Part shown: one piece after another, positions 1-11,162 of the stretch
How the letters are laid out: each line of letters starts with the position of its first letter
How positions within the stretch are numbered: position 1 is the first letter of the stretch
Source of the DNA: Bostrychus sinensis
Taxonomy: Eukaryota; Chordata; Actinopteri; Gobiiformes; Eleotridae
Direction of reading: 5' to 3'
DNA: 64,000 nt
NCBI GenBank assembly: GCA_020698575.1
Contig: CM036247.1
Coordinates: 29,612,431 to 29,676,430, forward strand
Program-made: the position numbers and the translations under genes
The notes under the pieces: model-generated
What the model saw: only the letters and a program-made list of their open reading frames with translations
Database searches by the model: none
What the model was told of the DNA's origin: nothing

Positions 1-1756
1 ATGGTTACTGTTACTATGAGGATGTGCTGGCGTTTTTCAATTGGTCACACGTCTGACAGAGATCATAGGTGCAGACAGAGGCAGACACATTCTGCGATGA
101 AGCCTCCATAATATCTGACACTGCCTGATATCTGTCACAGCCCATCTTTGATCGTAAGACGGCTGTGATCTTTGTTCTTGTCTCACATGCAGCCCTCCAG
201 GCTTGGAACTGCCCTGTGACCCTTTGTGGGAGTATTATTTTATTATCACATGTTTAAGTAGAAATATTCTAAGGATAAAATCTTTTCAGAACACATATTA
301 TTAAAGGAATATGTCTCATGGCTCATTCAAGAAAATGCACTTATTCAATACATCCTTCTAATTTAATTCATGTCTGCCAATGATAAAAGCACTGTTGCTT
401 CTTTCCAAATCAATCCCGTTTCATTCACTTGAAGTGCACAATTGTTTTCACCACTGATTGCTTCTGCCACAACATGCCACGCTTATAAAGAACCATGAAA
501 TCCTGAAACTAATTCTGGAGTAGTCGGCTGTGAAAAGATGGAAGAAATGTACAGATGTCAATGAACATGCTGTGGTAAGAAGAAAAAAAATATCTCTTTG
601 AGCGTTGAAATGCAAATGTCATACTCCATCTTGGCCAAGGTTACTAATTGCTTTTACCGAAGGATGAGTATGTACAGGCGTATAGTGGTAATGCTTTCCT
701 ATAGGTGCAGAATGACCGATAGTGAATGAGCAATGAAACCGTGCTAGGGAGAGTCACCTTTTAAGAAGCAAATGGAGTTTCTGAATGTGATAGTGTACGG
801 CCTTGAAGCCAGAGCAGTAATAGATGATGGAATTTAATCATGTCTGCCTTCGAACACTCTGTTTCTGTCTGTGTTACAGCTTTTTAATGCTACAGCAATT
901 CTCTCCCATTCTTTTAATTCACCACTTTGTCAGAGTTTTCCATCGTAACAGACTCTCTAGATGCAACTCATTGGTATTGGGGATTGAAGTACAATGGCAC
1001 AAAAACATCAGCATAATGACTTAATTAGTGCTGGTGGCTGTCAGGCATCGGATAGGCCCGATCGTGTTTCATGTCACATCAGTGCCTTAGTTAGCATCCA
1101 CTTGATTCTATTGATCCATTATATATCTGTCCACACACAAAAATTTGGCAGAATACTGTATCTCTGTCTATATGGCACCACTACAAATGATCTAAATTAG
1201 TTCTCTGGACACAAGATACGTAGCAGCTCTACCGACAAACTCAACAAAACTGAGCTTGCATGATGGCTTTTGTGCCTGACGCAGCAGTTCTGTTTACAAA
1301 ACAAGCTATCATGGATGGTTTGGCATTGCTGTTCTTTCTGTGAAGTAGAAGGCAGGCAGCAATATCCTCAATTAGAATATTGAAGCTCTTACTTTCAAAA
1401 TAACTCAAACCCGCCGCCCTGATGTTTGCAGCTCCTCTGTCGATGCATCTTCTCACTCATTATACATTACACGGCATAAGTTTGTTATTATGTTTATTAA
1501 TGCCCAATTCAATTCAGTTTTCCCCTGGTTATGCTTCTCTCCAATCAATAAATGTTTGGTGGTGAAAACGCCTCTGCCAAGGCTTTACAGTTCACTGTGG
1601 ATACAGTGATTCGGATCCACACCAAAAACAAATATTACTCCCCTTTCTGGAATATGTTTATTAATATCCATCTACAACAAAACAGTTTGTCTTGCTAACA
1701 AACAAAGTTCTAATATTGCAAAACCCAGTACACAGCTGCCGCAGATACTCAATATA
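1..1756. other. No gene recognised
   Basis: AT-rich DNA with only short open frames (up to 71 codons) that look like chance. Bases 197-230 resemble part of the SINE-like repeat seen at 61873-61921 (both run from CCAGGCTTGGAAC to GACCCTTTGTGG), so a small scrap of that repeat may lie here. A TTAAAGGAAT motif at 303 resembles the ends of the TTAA MITEs found elsewhere, but no partner end was seen. I see nothing else I can name. Confidence 0.6.
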
Positions 1757-2668
1757 CAGCCGTGGGCAAAGTTTTGGAGAATGCATAAGTATTTGCTTAT
1801 CTCAAAATTTTATGCTTTTTTTCTTTTAGATCTTTTAGTTAGAGGTTACTATGGTACACTAAAGTATAACTGCAAGCATTATTTAAGTGTCAAAGACTTT
1901 TGTTAATGATCACAAGTTTATGCAAAGAGTCAACATTTACAATGTTGTTCTCAGAAGATGTTTTGGTACCATTCTTTATTTATGGCTGTGGTCTTGGGCA
2001 AAATTGTGAGTTAGAGTGGATTTACTCCAAAAGCAACAAAATAACTTTCCTTAGTTCCGTTCACTATAATTGTGTTGCTAGCCCCCTTTCAGGTCACTGA
2101 TGAGGAGCAGGGTTTAAAACATGACTTTTGTGTATGAACCAACTCCTCTTGAGTTTCAAATCTTGTTCTGTGATGGGCGGGCGCTTCTGCAATGTCGCTA
2201 CATATTTGCATAAAGTTGACTTCTGTTCAACTCAAAACTACACTCATGTCACTTGATTTGGGTTATGTGGTATGTTTGCATCGATTGTTGCTGCCATAGG
2301 AAATGGTCTCCCTTCAGTCGCTTGAGCCGCTTTTGATGTGAGTCTTCCCAAAGAGTGTGAAGAGAAGTAGCTTCTTTGCTGCCCTTCTTGACACCAGGCC
2401 ATCCTCCAGAAGCCTTTGCGTGCAGATGCACTCACGGCTTCCTGCTGCCATTCTTGAGCATACTCTGCCCAGGTGGTGCCCCAATCCCGCAGCTGAATCA
2501 ACCTTATGAGACGGTCCTGATCCAGCCATCAATAAAGAATGGGACCAAAACATCCGCCAAGAGCACCACTGCCAATAATGACTCTAGGTCTGAAAGGTCT
2601 AAAAACACTGACACAGCAAACTTTGTGAAAACCAATGCTATAAAAATAGCCACAGCTGTTCACATAAA
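1757..2668 (-). mobile_element. Degenerate Tc1/mariner-type transposon, rearranged
   Basis: The left end starts at CAGCCGTGGGCAAAGTTTTG directly after a TA dinucleotide (1755-1756), the expected Tc1 target. Bases 1757-1945 look like the reverse complement of the 3' end of a fish Tc1 family. Bases 2290-2515 hold a minus-strand transposase remnant. Bases 2600-2645 match the other terminal repeat (GCAAACTTTGTGAAAACCAA). A short piece at about 2519-2566 reads in the opposite orientation to the rest, so the copy has an internal inversion as well as deletions. It is non-functional. The right boundary is approximate. Confidence 0.75.
2290..2515 (-). pseudogene. Tc1-like transposase N-terminal remnant
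   Basis: Read on the minus strand, one frame gives IQLRDWGTTWAEYAQEWQQE followed by SASAR. The next part, LLEDGLVSRRAAKK, is in another frame, so there is a frameshift near 2420. These segments match the paired helix-turn-helix DNA-binding region of Tc1-like transposases, the part that binds the terminal inverted repeats. The DDE catalytic domain is absent here. The family assignment is from recognition of these motifs. The broken frame shows it is a dead copy. Confidence 0.75.
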
Positions 2669-4177
2669 CTGTCAATGATCAGATATTAAAGGCTCAGTTT
2701 TGTCTGCCCAAATATATCTGTGGCATTGGAGTTTTTAAACAGCTTTCCTTCAGATGGCATTTTAAAAAATCTTAATTCGAGGCCTTAAACTCTGTCTACA
2801 CATGGACAAATGGACACAGAGAAGTCAGGTCGTCAGTGCCAATGGGCCATAACATGCTCTGCCCACTTATCTTTAGAACAGTCCGGCGAGTGCTTTATTT
2901 CACTCAGCAGAGCATCCCAGACTAATTAAAGAAATTCTTAATGATAGTGCTTCAATAGCATTCTGTATGTCATTAATCATCCCAATATCCAATAGATCTT
3001 AAAACAAATGGGCAGCGGGCAAGCAAGCGGGCAAAAGAACTTTCAGCAGCGAATGGAAAGAAAATGCAAGATTCATTATCATCAAGAGCAGTTTTGCATC
3101 CATTTCTATCTATAACTGTTGCACTTAAAGCAGCAAGTCATTAATCAATGATACATTTGTAGGGATTATTGAACTCTGACTCAGCCAAAAGGGAAGCACA
3201 GGGATCTACAAAAGCAGTTTGGCCCGGGATTAGTCTGCTCTTTGGAAAATATAGGAGAGGCCGTGAAACCCTCGCTTGGAGCCAGGATGGGGAGCAGCGT
3301 GGCCAACAGAAATGTGGCAGTGATGAATAGCAGCATTCTAAAGGTAGATATCTATCACGGATAACCATGCCAAGTGCAATAGTCTTAGGCTCTGAGCATG
3401 TCTGCCCATGACTACCCCACACATCATCTTAGCTTTATGTTCTGTAATGGATTCCCCACAAAGTCTTCCATCTCTCTGCCATTTTACTTACTTTTTGTCC
3501 AAGAGTACCTATTCTTCTTCCACTTTAAGTTTTCTTCATTGGCAGTAAGGAGGAATGGAAGTCCTGGCTAAATTTGGGGCTCAATAAATGGCACAAAAGG
3601 GCTTTAATAGAAAATGGGGTACATAGTCATCTTCATAGAGCTGTGAATCATTAATTAGGGATCGGTTTTATGTCAGATGCCATTCCGAACTTTCATTTAT
3701 TCTGGTGTATGAAAGCGGCACAAAAGTACATTGATTTTTGGCTATGGTTTATTAAGGATTGCAGTCTAACAATAGTGAATGAAGATGAGAGACAAAAAGA
3801 AGAAAGAAAATAAATGGTACAAGCTGTAATTTTCTGCAAAAAGCAAGCCTTTAATAGCAATTGTTACTGGTTTTAGTGGACATCTTAGACTGTCTTCCCT
3901 TGCTCAGTAAATCAAAAATAATGCTTTGAGTGTTGACATTGCACATTAAAGCGACACTATACATAATGCGACTGTTGCGTCTCAAAATGTGTTATGTAAA
4001 TATGTGGAGTGTTAAAATTTGCGTTGATTTGGCAAGATGTGTTCACACAAGATGGTATCATGCACAACAGAGTCTGGTCAGCCAGGCTCACTGCATTGAC
4101 AAAAGAGGGATTATTTTTTGTCAGAGAACTACAGCCTTTAGCTTACATATTTGATTGTCTCTCTCCAATGTTGGAAA
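2669..4177. other. No gene recognised; unique-looking intergenic or intronic DNA
   Basis: No open frame here resembles a known protein. Bases 2915-3000 hold several TAATTA/ATTAAT-type homeodomain-like cores within otherwise ordinary sequence. That could suit a conserved non-coding element, but it is equally expected in AT-rich DNA. A TTAAAG plus TATACATAATGCG stretch at 3946 resembles the end of a TTAA MITE. I found no matching second end. Confidence 0.5.
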
Positions 4178-4395
4178 CTAATAATAAATAATAATGCATT
4201 AGTCTTATATAGAGCTTTTCTAGACACTCAAAGTTGTTTTACAAATTGGTGCATTATTCATTCACTCCACAGTCAAACAGTGATGGAAGCATGGCAGCCA
4301 TTTTATGCCTATGGTCCCACCAAGGACACAGCGGCAACATGCAATGCCAGCCGCGGGGATCGAACCATCAACCTGCGCAAGAACCCAACTAGTGC
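4178..4395 (-). mobile_element. tRNA-derived SINE, family 1, 5' head truncated
   Basis: The plus strand starts with a (TAA)n-like tail (4180-4195), then TAGACACTCAAAG (the reverse of a LINE-like tail ending in a tail repeat), and ends in GGGGATCGAACC. That motif is the reverse complement of a polymerase III B box. The same order recurs at 40978-41397 and 59239-59509. The A box present in those copies is missing here. SINEs of this type are copied by a LINE that recognises the shared tail. Confidence 0.7.
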
Positions 4396-5484
4396 AGATC
4401 ACTATGTTTTATTATGTTTAAAAAAAGTTTGCAAATTTTTGTATGGCAACACAAAACTCCCAAATTTCTGGCACATGAACTTAGCACACAGACAGTAGTG
4501 TGTGGGGGACAGCTGCAAAGTGTGCTCAGGAGTCAGAAGTGTGGGGGTCAAATAGGCTGAGGTGGAGGTAGATTCATGAACACTGAATATTACCTCATTT
4601 AACTGCAGTTGTTTGAAAACATTGTCCCTTCTATCCATTGCCATGAATACACACAGGCTGCTGTTCATTGGTAAAGTTTATTAATTAAGCTAAAGCAATA
4701 TTAAAAAATGTGTTTCCCTAAATCCAATGCCAGAACATACAAATTGCTTATATTGTATTTCTGACATACTACTTGATAAAAAAAGTGATTTATTACAATT
4801 AATTACAAAGCCTCTAATTAGATAAAAAAAAAACTAATAATAATAGTAATCACATCCTGTGACTAAAATTAAGTACACTTTTCTGTTAGTCTTAATTGCA
4901 TACTTAGTGCTTTTTCATCAGCTTGTGTTCATGTGTTCACCTTGTTCATGGTAATACAGTTTGTAGTGTTTACTGGAAAAAATCCATAATATCTCCTATA
5001 CAGTACCCAGATAACGTATCACCATCAATTTTTTATCTTTCTCCTGCACAGTGTTATGCGAGCTTTCTTTGGAGTTACTCGGGGGTTATCAAACCATGTA
5101 AAGCAACTGCTCGGGACAAAGGAGCGTATGTTTTCACCAGTGAGGTTTTGTCGGTTGTTTCCTTTTAGCGAGATGACTCAAAAAATACCGATCAGATTTG
5201 GGATCCAGAACACGATCTGAATCCAGGTATAAGGTCTAACCCAGCCAAGGGGTGAGTAAAGTAACAAATGGAATTAAGACTTTTTTTCTCATTGTGAGTT
5301 AGAAAATGTTTGTTGCTCACACACACACACACGTAGAAAGCATTTACCCTTGAACTTGAAGATCCCCAATTTGAGGTCCGCTCTGAGTGCTTCTTGTTAA
5401 AAAATGCATCCTCTTTTCTGAAGGTGGAGCCATAGCAGACACTTAACAGATGCTTTCTGAAATTTACACTGACATTCAAAAAGG
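4396..5484. other. No gene recognised; short (CA)n
   Basis: AT-rich non-coding sequence. A short dinucleotide run (CA)n lies at 5318-5333. No splice-bounded open frame or RNA gene was recognised. Confidence 0.5.
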
Positions 5485-5720
5485 TATTGTGTGTGCACTC
5501 TTCTGGGTTTCTTACATTTTTGCAGATTTGTCACACTGTTTTGAATCAATTACTTTTTTAATATTAGATTAAAACTTCTGGGTCTAAGTGCAAAAGTAAG
5601 TGCACCCCTTGTTAAATCATCAATTACCTGTTTCTGGAAAGCAAAGTAAAGGAAAAAAAGGGTGACAAAGCCATGTCTATGGCTTTGGGGCGCCAGTAAA
5701 CCCTGGTGAGAGCCATTATC

Positions 5721-7790
5721 ATACCAAATCCTTAAAGATAGTTGGAGAACCTATCAGTATATTGTTAAAGCTGAAAAAACAAAATACTTCTCACATATAA
5801 TATCAAACAAAATCAATAAGCCCCGGGTTCTGTTTAAAACTCTTGGTTCTGTTGTAAACCCCAGTCCTACCTCTATACTGGAAATGTCGCGCAAACCGGG
5901 TAAAAACTTTTTGCACGTTTTCAATAATAAGATCGCTATTATCAGAGCCAATATATCGCCCCTCTTTTCATCTTCCCATAATGACACAGTGCCTTGATAT
6001 TTTTGATCAGTTTGAGCCCGTGTCACTGTCATTTCTTACAGAAATAGTCAGTAAACTTAAACCTTCCACTTCTCCCACTGACACAGTCCCTCCTCGCTTT
6101 TTTAAAGAGGTCTGGGTGACTATTGGCCCTTATGTCTGAGAAACAACAGTAGCAACAGCCAACAGCAGTCTGTCTTCTGGTATTGGGCACTCCTTTTGTA
6201 AAAAGGCTGTTATTGAACCTTTAATTTAAAAAACTGGTCTTGACTCTACGATTTGATCAATTTATCGGCCAATTTCCAAACTTCCATTCTTATCGAAGAT
6301 TTTGGAGAAAAGTGTACTTGCACAGTTACAGCCTTTTTTAGATGCAAATGGCACTTTTGATACTTTCCAGTCAGGTTACAGAGCCTTCCATAGCACAGAG
6401 TCTGCACTCTTAAAGGTTTTTAATGACCTGTTTTTAATGACTGATACTGGTGATTCAGCCATTTTAGTGTTTTTAGACCTGACTGCTGCTTTTGACACAG
6501 TTGACCACGCAATTCTTTTATCCCATCTGGAAAACTCTGTGGATATCAGGGGGACTGCTCTGGAGTGGTTCAGGTCATACCTGTGGGAGATGTTTTGCTG
6601 TCAGACTGGGGGACTCCACGTCGTCCACCACCCCTCTTCACAGTGGAGCCCCCCAGGGATCAATTCTCGGGCCCTTCCTCTTTGCTCTGTACCTTATCCC
6701 ACTCAGTGTGATTTTTAAAAGGCATTGTATCTCCTATCATTTTTATGCAGATGATTGCCAAATATACCTGCCATTGACCAAAAATGACCACACCCCCCTG
6801 ACACCCCTACTCGAGTGTTTAAGTGAAGTCAAGGCTTGGTTGGCTCAGAATTGTTTAAATCTAAATGAGGGGAAGACAGAAGTAATGTTGTTTGGTCCTA
6901 TTAGCACTCTGATCGACTTGGGCCCCCTCGAAAACCATGTGCATCCCACGGTCACCAGCCTTGGCGTCACTATAGACAGTGATTTTAAACTGAATAAAGA
7001 AATTAACTCTGTCATAAAATCAAGTTTTTTTCATCTTTGGGTTTTATCTAAAATCAAACCTTTTTATCTTTTAAACAATTGGAGCAAGTCATGCACACTT
7101 TTATTTGATCACGTTTGGACTACTGTAATGCACTTTACACTGGAATTACTCAAAATGCACTTTCTCACTTGCAGTTAGTCCAAAATTCTGCTGCGCAGCT
7201 TTTAACAAGAACCAAAAAGCGCAAACACATCACCCCTGTCCTCGCCTCCCTGCACTAGCTTCCTGTTAGGTTTAGAATTGATTTTAAGATTTTATTGTTT
7301 ATTTGTAAAGCTTTGAATGGACTGACCCCACAGTACATCACGGACCTTATCCAAATTTACACTCCAGCGTGTTCACTGAGATCTGTGGGCCAGCTCCAGC
7401 TTGTGGTCCCTAGGACGAGACTTAAAATCACAGGGGACCGGGCTTTCTCTATGGTCGGCCCCAGACTGTGGAATGCTCTGCCCCCCCATGTCAGGATGGC
7501 CCCCACAGTGGAATGTTTTTTAGTCTCGTCTTAACTTGGCAAGAGTTGTGTGGTCCTGTGTCTTTTATTGTTTTGTTTTTATTTATTTTATTGATTTTAC
7601 ATATTTATTTATGTGCTTTTTTTATTGCATTGCTCTTATTTGATCTTACTAGTTTTTATTACTTTAGTGGAAGCTAGTGAGGTTAAATAGAACATGTATT
7701 AATTTATTTATTGTTTTATAATTTTGCAGCACTTTGGAAACTGTGTTTGTAAAATGTGCTATAGAAATAAAGTGGATTGGATTGGTTTAG
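5721..7790 (+). mobile_element. L2-type LINE, 5'-truncated, with 6-bp TSD
   Basis: A non-LTR retrotransposon inserted in a Tc1 transposase. It is flanked by the direct repeat ATTATC (5715-5720 and 7791-7796), read here as its target-site duplication. The body encodes reverse transcriptase palm motifs and the conserved C-terminal block. The 3' end has the L2-style tail AAATGTGCTATAGAAATAAA followed by a short ATTGG repeat (7774-7786). The endonuclease half is missing, so it is 5'-truncated. Frameshifts and stops make it inactive. Confidence 0.85.
6302..7534 (+). pseudogene. L2 reverse transcriptase remnant
   Basis: Fragments of the RT that copies LINE RNA at a nicked target. At 6302-6600 one frame holds the finger/palm motif A region (FLDLTAAFDTVDHAIL, with the first catalytic Asp). 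A frameshift follows. At 6640-6770 another frame holds PQGSILGPFLFALYLIP (motif B) and HFYADDCQIYLPL, where the YADD box (6744-6755) is intact. A further frame at 7295-7534 gives the C-terminal thumb block (CKALNGLTPQYITDL, then WNALPPHVR). At least two frameshifts and upstream stops rule out function. The closest family by motif is L2, which is abundant in teleosts. Confidence 0.85.
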
Positions 7791-8085
7791 ATTATCCACA
7801 AACTTGGAAGACTTGGAATCAGTGCTGACTCGTCCCATGAGTGGCCTGAGCGCATCACAGACTCTTCCAGGAGGTCACAAAAGAACCCAGAACAAACTAA
7901 TTAAAAGAACTGTAGAACTCACATCTGTCAGTTAAGGTTAGAGTCCATGATTCAACAATAAGAAAAAGACGAAAAGAAAGAAGAAAATTGTATCCATGGG
8001 AGAGTTTCAAAGAGAAAACCATCACTGACCAGAAAGAACACAAGAGTAGAGCTGAGATGTTCATGAATGATCAGAATCTTTTGAA

Positions 8086-8720
8086 CAGCTCTTCACCGGG
8101 AAAGATGAGAGCTGATTTAGAGAGGGGCATTAGCTGTTCTTTTTTGCTTGTTTTTTTTTTTTTTTTACTCTTGTATTGAAATGAACAAGCTCTTTTTTGT
8201 CTGCCAACCCTGAAAAAATATCATAAGAAAAAGTTGAAGAACTCAAGCTCAAGAAAGAATCATAAACAGTAAGAGAAGAAGAGAGAGAGGAGCACATACA
8301 GTCTCTAAGTACCTACACATGTGTGCATGAAAGTTTATTGTTGCCTGCTTTGTTTTTACATTTTTTGCATGAACATGTCAAGGTAGCTATATTTTGCACA
8401 CTTTTGACATAATAAATCCTAAATGATGGTCTCACTCTATGCTATATGACGTCACCATTAGTGAATTCAGTCCACACTTAATAATTTTATAATCATCAAT
8501 GACAATAATAATGTCCCACCAATAGAAACGATTAGAATTTTATTTTGACTAAAATTATATTGTAACACTCCTCCCAGTGTTTATTTTCTCAATGAAGAGA
8601 CTGGCTTCTTAAAATGACGTAAATCCAAAAATGAGTCAGTCTTTTGAACGGCTCTTAGAAATGAACAGATCCCAAAGATCTGGCTCCTGTTAAAGAGCCA
8701 TGAGTCCCATCTTTACACAA
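8086..8720. mobile_element. hAT-like non-autonomous insertion
   Basis: This stretch interrupts the Tc1 sequence. It carries the inverted motif pair CTTTTGAACAGCTCTT (8090-8105) and TTAAAGAGCCATGAGTCCCAT (8693-8713), plus a second CTTTTGAACGGCTCTT copy at 8642. The right end ends in CATGAGTCCCATC, like hAT-type MITEs whose termini read AGTGATGGG. The left terminus is not clear and no target duplication was found. A T-rich run lies at 8152-8166. No coding remnant is visible. Confidence 0.45.
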
Positions 8721-8839
8721 GAGCTTATTTCACATTGATAATTCTGGACTGATGAGACAAAAGATGAACTTTTTCATAAAAAGAACTAATACATGTGCTT
8801 TTCTGTGGACCAAACTTTATGTCAGGCTCATTGTTATCT

Positions 8840-9411
8840 AACCTATGACCTGATTGTGTCCTCATTTCACAAACAAAAGTTCAAAAGACGTGCCTCAAGA
8901 CTTTGTCCTGAGTGCAATAGTCAATACCAGTGCTGAGAATCTTGGCAGTCTCCCCTTCTGACACACTTCTCCACGCTAACCAGTGAGTTGAACTTCCTCA
9001 TCCTACTTCTCCCAGCTTTCTCCGCCTTAACTTTGAGTCCACCTTCTTGATTCGGGCCGTAATGAGTGCAGCTTAAAGTGGGGCTGGCCCGAGGTGAGCT
9101 GGAGAGAGCCGGGGAGGTTAATGAGGAGAGCAACCTCGCGTCTGGCTAGAGGTGTAGGAAGAGAGTAAATAGATGAGGAAGGAGGCAGAGAAAGGGGCCA
9201 GAGAGACAGACAGACATTCAGACAGACAAATGGAACAAGCGTGTGCGAAAAAAGAATTTAGCTCATGTGCACGGCCGCTGACAGCAGAGGTCAAAGCAGA
9301 GGAATCAAGGTGGGCTTGTTTTGGAATGGTGCAATCATAAGAAATGGAGACCATGTCATGTTTATTCATTTTCACTTTTAAAAGTCTCTGGATGTAGAGT
9401 CAACAGGTGAA
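8840..9411. other. No gene recognised
   Basis: Ordinary non-coding sequence. Bases 9070-9230 are purine-rich (GAGAGAGCC, GGAAGGAGGCAGAG, AGACAGACAGACA). Nothing further can be supported. Confidence 0.5.
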
Positions 9412-9572
9412 CATTTTTTTTTTATATTTTTTACCTTTAATGCTTTAATAGACAAGACAGGAAATCAGAGAAAGTATAGAGAGATATCATTGAAATTCAA
9501 ACTCAAACTTATGACACTGAGGTGAGCCGCATTCGCTATGTGCCGTATGTTTTACCAACAGAGCAATAGGTA
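9412..9572 (-). mobile_element. tRNA-derived SINE, family 2 (AATAAAGGC-type tail)
   Basis: The minus strand reads GCTCTGTTGGTAAAAC (A-box-like, near 9560), then AAGTTTGAGTTTGAATTTC (B-box-like, near 9500), then TTTCCTGTCTTGTCTATTAA and an AAAGCATTAAAGG tail. The same design occurs on the plus strand at 18091-18290. An internal Pol III promoter and no protein are expected. It is diverged and probably old. Confidence 0.65.
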
Positions 9573-9837
9573 AACATTTTTTTTATTGCACTAGTGATAT
9601 TAGCATTCATGATATTAGTACTTTTTAAAATATTTATTGGGTTTTCCTTAATAGCATCTCATCTGACACTATCCAAAAGCTTGTTTCCTTATACTCATAA
9701 TCTCTGCAACTCATACCCAGCAACAACAGAGGAGGAAATTAATCCACTAGTATTACCAAAAGGTACATAAATGGGATGCCATTATTTGTTCCCTGAAGGT
9801 ATAGTTAAAAAATATACCAATTTCTAAACTACAACTA

Positions 9838-10000
9838 AAGATATATTATGCAAAATTGTCTCTTCTAAGCTTTTTACCATGTTATAATATTCCCTCATTA
9901 AAAAGCATACCTGGAGTTGTGTTTTGAGTCATTCACACATGTCTGTTGGCCTCAAAACGCTCAGTTTCACAAAGCCTCACCCAATGTGCTCCATTCTGCA
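9838..10000 (+). mobile_element. TTAA MITE A1/A2 partial copy (shared terminus only)
   Basis: ATATTATGCAAAATT, followed by CATACCTGGAGTTGTGTTTT and GGCCTCAAAACGCTC, aligns with the first about 150 bases of the complete copy at 26667-27244. The second half is missing. The TTAA border itself has been lost. It is non-coding. Confidence 0.6.
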
Positions 10001-10397
10001 TTGATTTCACACAGGTTTTCTGCCAGATGCTTTTCTCGACACAATGGGCCAGACTTACCAAAGGTTTGCGCACACGCTAAATGAATAAAACGTGCTAAAA
10101 GTGGAGCAAGCCCAGGCACAGCTAAGATTTGCGTCTCTCACAGGAGCAAAATGAGCCCGGCGCAGATTTTGCTCCGGTGACTCAATGAATATGTAAAATG
10201 AGGCATTCTCGCCAGAACATGGAAAATCCAAGGCGTGGAAAATGCAAATTAAATCGCTTTGTGGTCGCTATTTGACTTATCACAAGTACAGGAGCTAAAC
10301 CTGCATGCAAATTTAGCACATTAGAGGAGCAGGTGCAAAAGTTTTGCGAAGGAATGAGTGCAGCATTTAGTGCACAGGATGGGGCGTTGAAATAAGT
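10001..10397. other. Possible older transposon fragment; no gene
   Basis: Bases 10042-10200 hold GGGCCAGACTTACCAAAGG and a run of GC-richer motifs (CAAGCCCAGGCACAGCTAAG, GAGCCCGGCGCAG) typical of fish DNA-transposon remnants. No paired end could be found. This segment is the target into which the hAT element at 10406 inserted. Confidence 0.4.
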
Positions 10398-10491
10398 TAT
10401 ACTGCCAGGGCTGGACTGGGACAAAAAAACGGCACAGGCATTTTTGGCATAGACAGGCCACTCATAATTACCGCAGTACAACCGACTACTA

Positions 10492-10704
10492 ATTTATGTA
10501 TGTCCTCCCTGGCTGCTCCTCTCCCTGTCTGCTGCTGCTGGCTTCACCTTCAACCTGCACCGTCACAGAGGACGTGGGGGCTACAGCAGCCCCTCCAGTG
10601 AATAGGTCTGTGATTTTGGCACATTTTGCAGTGTCTGCTGTGAGATTCTTTAATTTCTTTTCTCGCAACCTCTCCACACCCCCTTTCCACTTTGATTTCT
10701 CCAT
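10492..10704 (-). pseudogene. hAT transposase N-terminal fragment
   Basis: From a minus-strand ATG at 10704, 71 codons are open to a stop at 10489-10491. The peptide opens MEKSKWKGGVERLREKKLKN and continues TADTAKCAKITDLFTGG. This Lys/Trp-Gly-Gly/REKK pattern is the start of a common teleost hAT-type transposase, where it precedes the zinc-finger and catalytic regions. Those regions are absent, so this is probably the first coding exon kept in a deletion derivative. The frame has no internal stop, which suggests the hAT copy is fairly young. The reading is by motif recognition only. Confidence 0.65.
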
Positions 10705-10736
10705 CTTTCCACACTCAACACTATGGAAACTGGCGG

Positions 10737-11162
10737 GAGTCCGGAACGGCCCTAAAGCACGGCACGGTTGCCTAATGCACGGTTGGAGGAGGTGGGCCAC
10801 GGCGCGGTTGCTCATGCATGCGCGCACGCAGAATATGAGCTCTGTCATGTACGCAAGTGTTCTCTCAGTAAAAAGTGAATAAACTCAATTATAAACTCTC
10901 ATAACAACACCACTGTCTTGCGCTCACCTTTAGGAAGAAGAGAACAGACAGCGGCAGTAGTTTTGAAGCCTCTCTCATCGTCTGCGGTGCCTTCGCTGCT
11001 CCTCGGATGTGGTTTATTCCAAAACGTGTGAGCTGATGACGTAACCGCGCCACGGCACAGATCATTTGTGCAGGTGAGAGTGCGGGCCAGCGGGGGACTC
11101 AGACTCCTCCCCAATCATACATGGGCACAGCACAGTCCGAATGGCCCTAGTGTGAGTGCGCC
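10737..11162. mobile_element. Harbinger-like MITE C, second copy, left end lost
   Basis: This block aligns along its length with the complete MITE at 19521-20230. Shared stretches include GTCCGGAACG, CTAAAGCACGGCAC, GCTCATGCATGCGCGCACGC, GAGCTCTGTCATGTACGCAA and the right end TGTGAGTGCGCC, which is followed by TTA. About 40 bases of the left terminus and two internal segments are missing. It sits inside the hAT element 10406-11281, so it landed after that element was in place, or was carried with it. Confidence 0.75.

Larger units (their letters stand above)
5485..8830 (+). mobile_element. Tc1-like transposon split by two later insertions
   Basis: Three collinear pieces belong to one Tc1 copy. 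Bases 5485-5720 hold its 5' part and the start of the transposase region, ending GTGAGAGCCATTATC. Bases 7791-8085 continue at ATTATCCACAAACTTGGAAG. Bases about 8733-8830 hold the block around GGACTGATGAGACAAAAG, which corresponds to the transposase TDE region. The intervening DNA is an L2 LINE (5721-7790) and a hAT-like insertion (about 8086-8720). Many substitutions and stops show the copy was already old. The outer limits are approximate, because I could not delimit the terminal inverted repeats. Confidence 0.75.

Noticed and set aside
3946..4177. Possible TTAA MITE starting TTAAAGCGACACTATAC
   Set aside because: Only one end-like motif was found, and no second border or matching copy in the window.
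5754..6032. 92-codon minus-strand open frame
   Set aside because: It is antisense to the L2 element; the conserved L2 peptide signals are on the plus strand.
9480..9572. Genuine tRNA gene suggested by A- and B-box-like motifs
   Set aside because: It does not fold as a cloverleaf with conserved positions and is followed by a SINE tail. The same applies to the other tRNA-like heads in the window.
10496..10882. 128-codon plus-strand open frame
   Set aside because: It is the shadow of the minus-strand hAT transposase remnant and extends across the nested MITE boundary.
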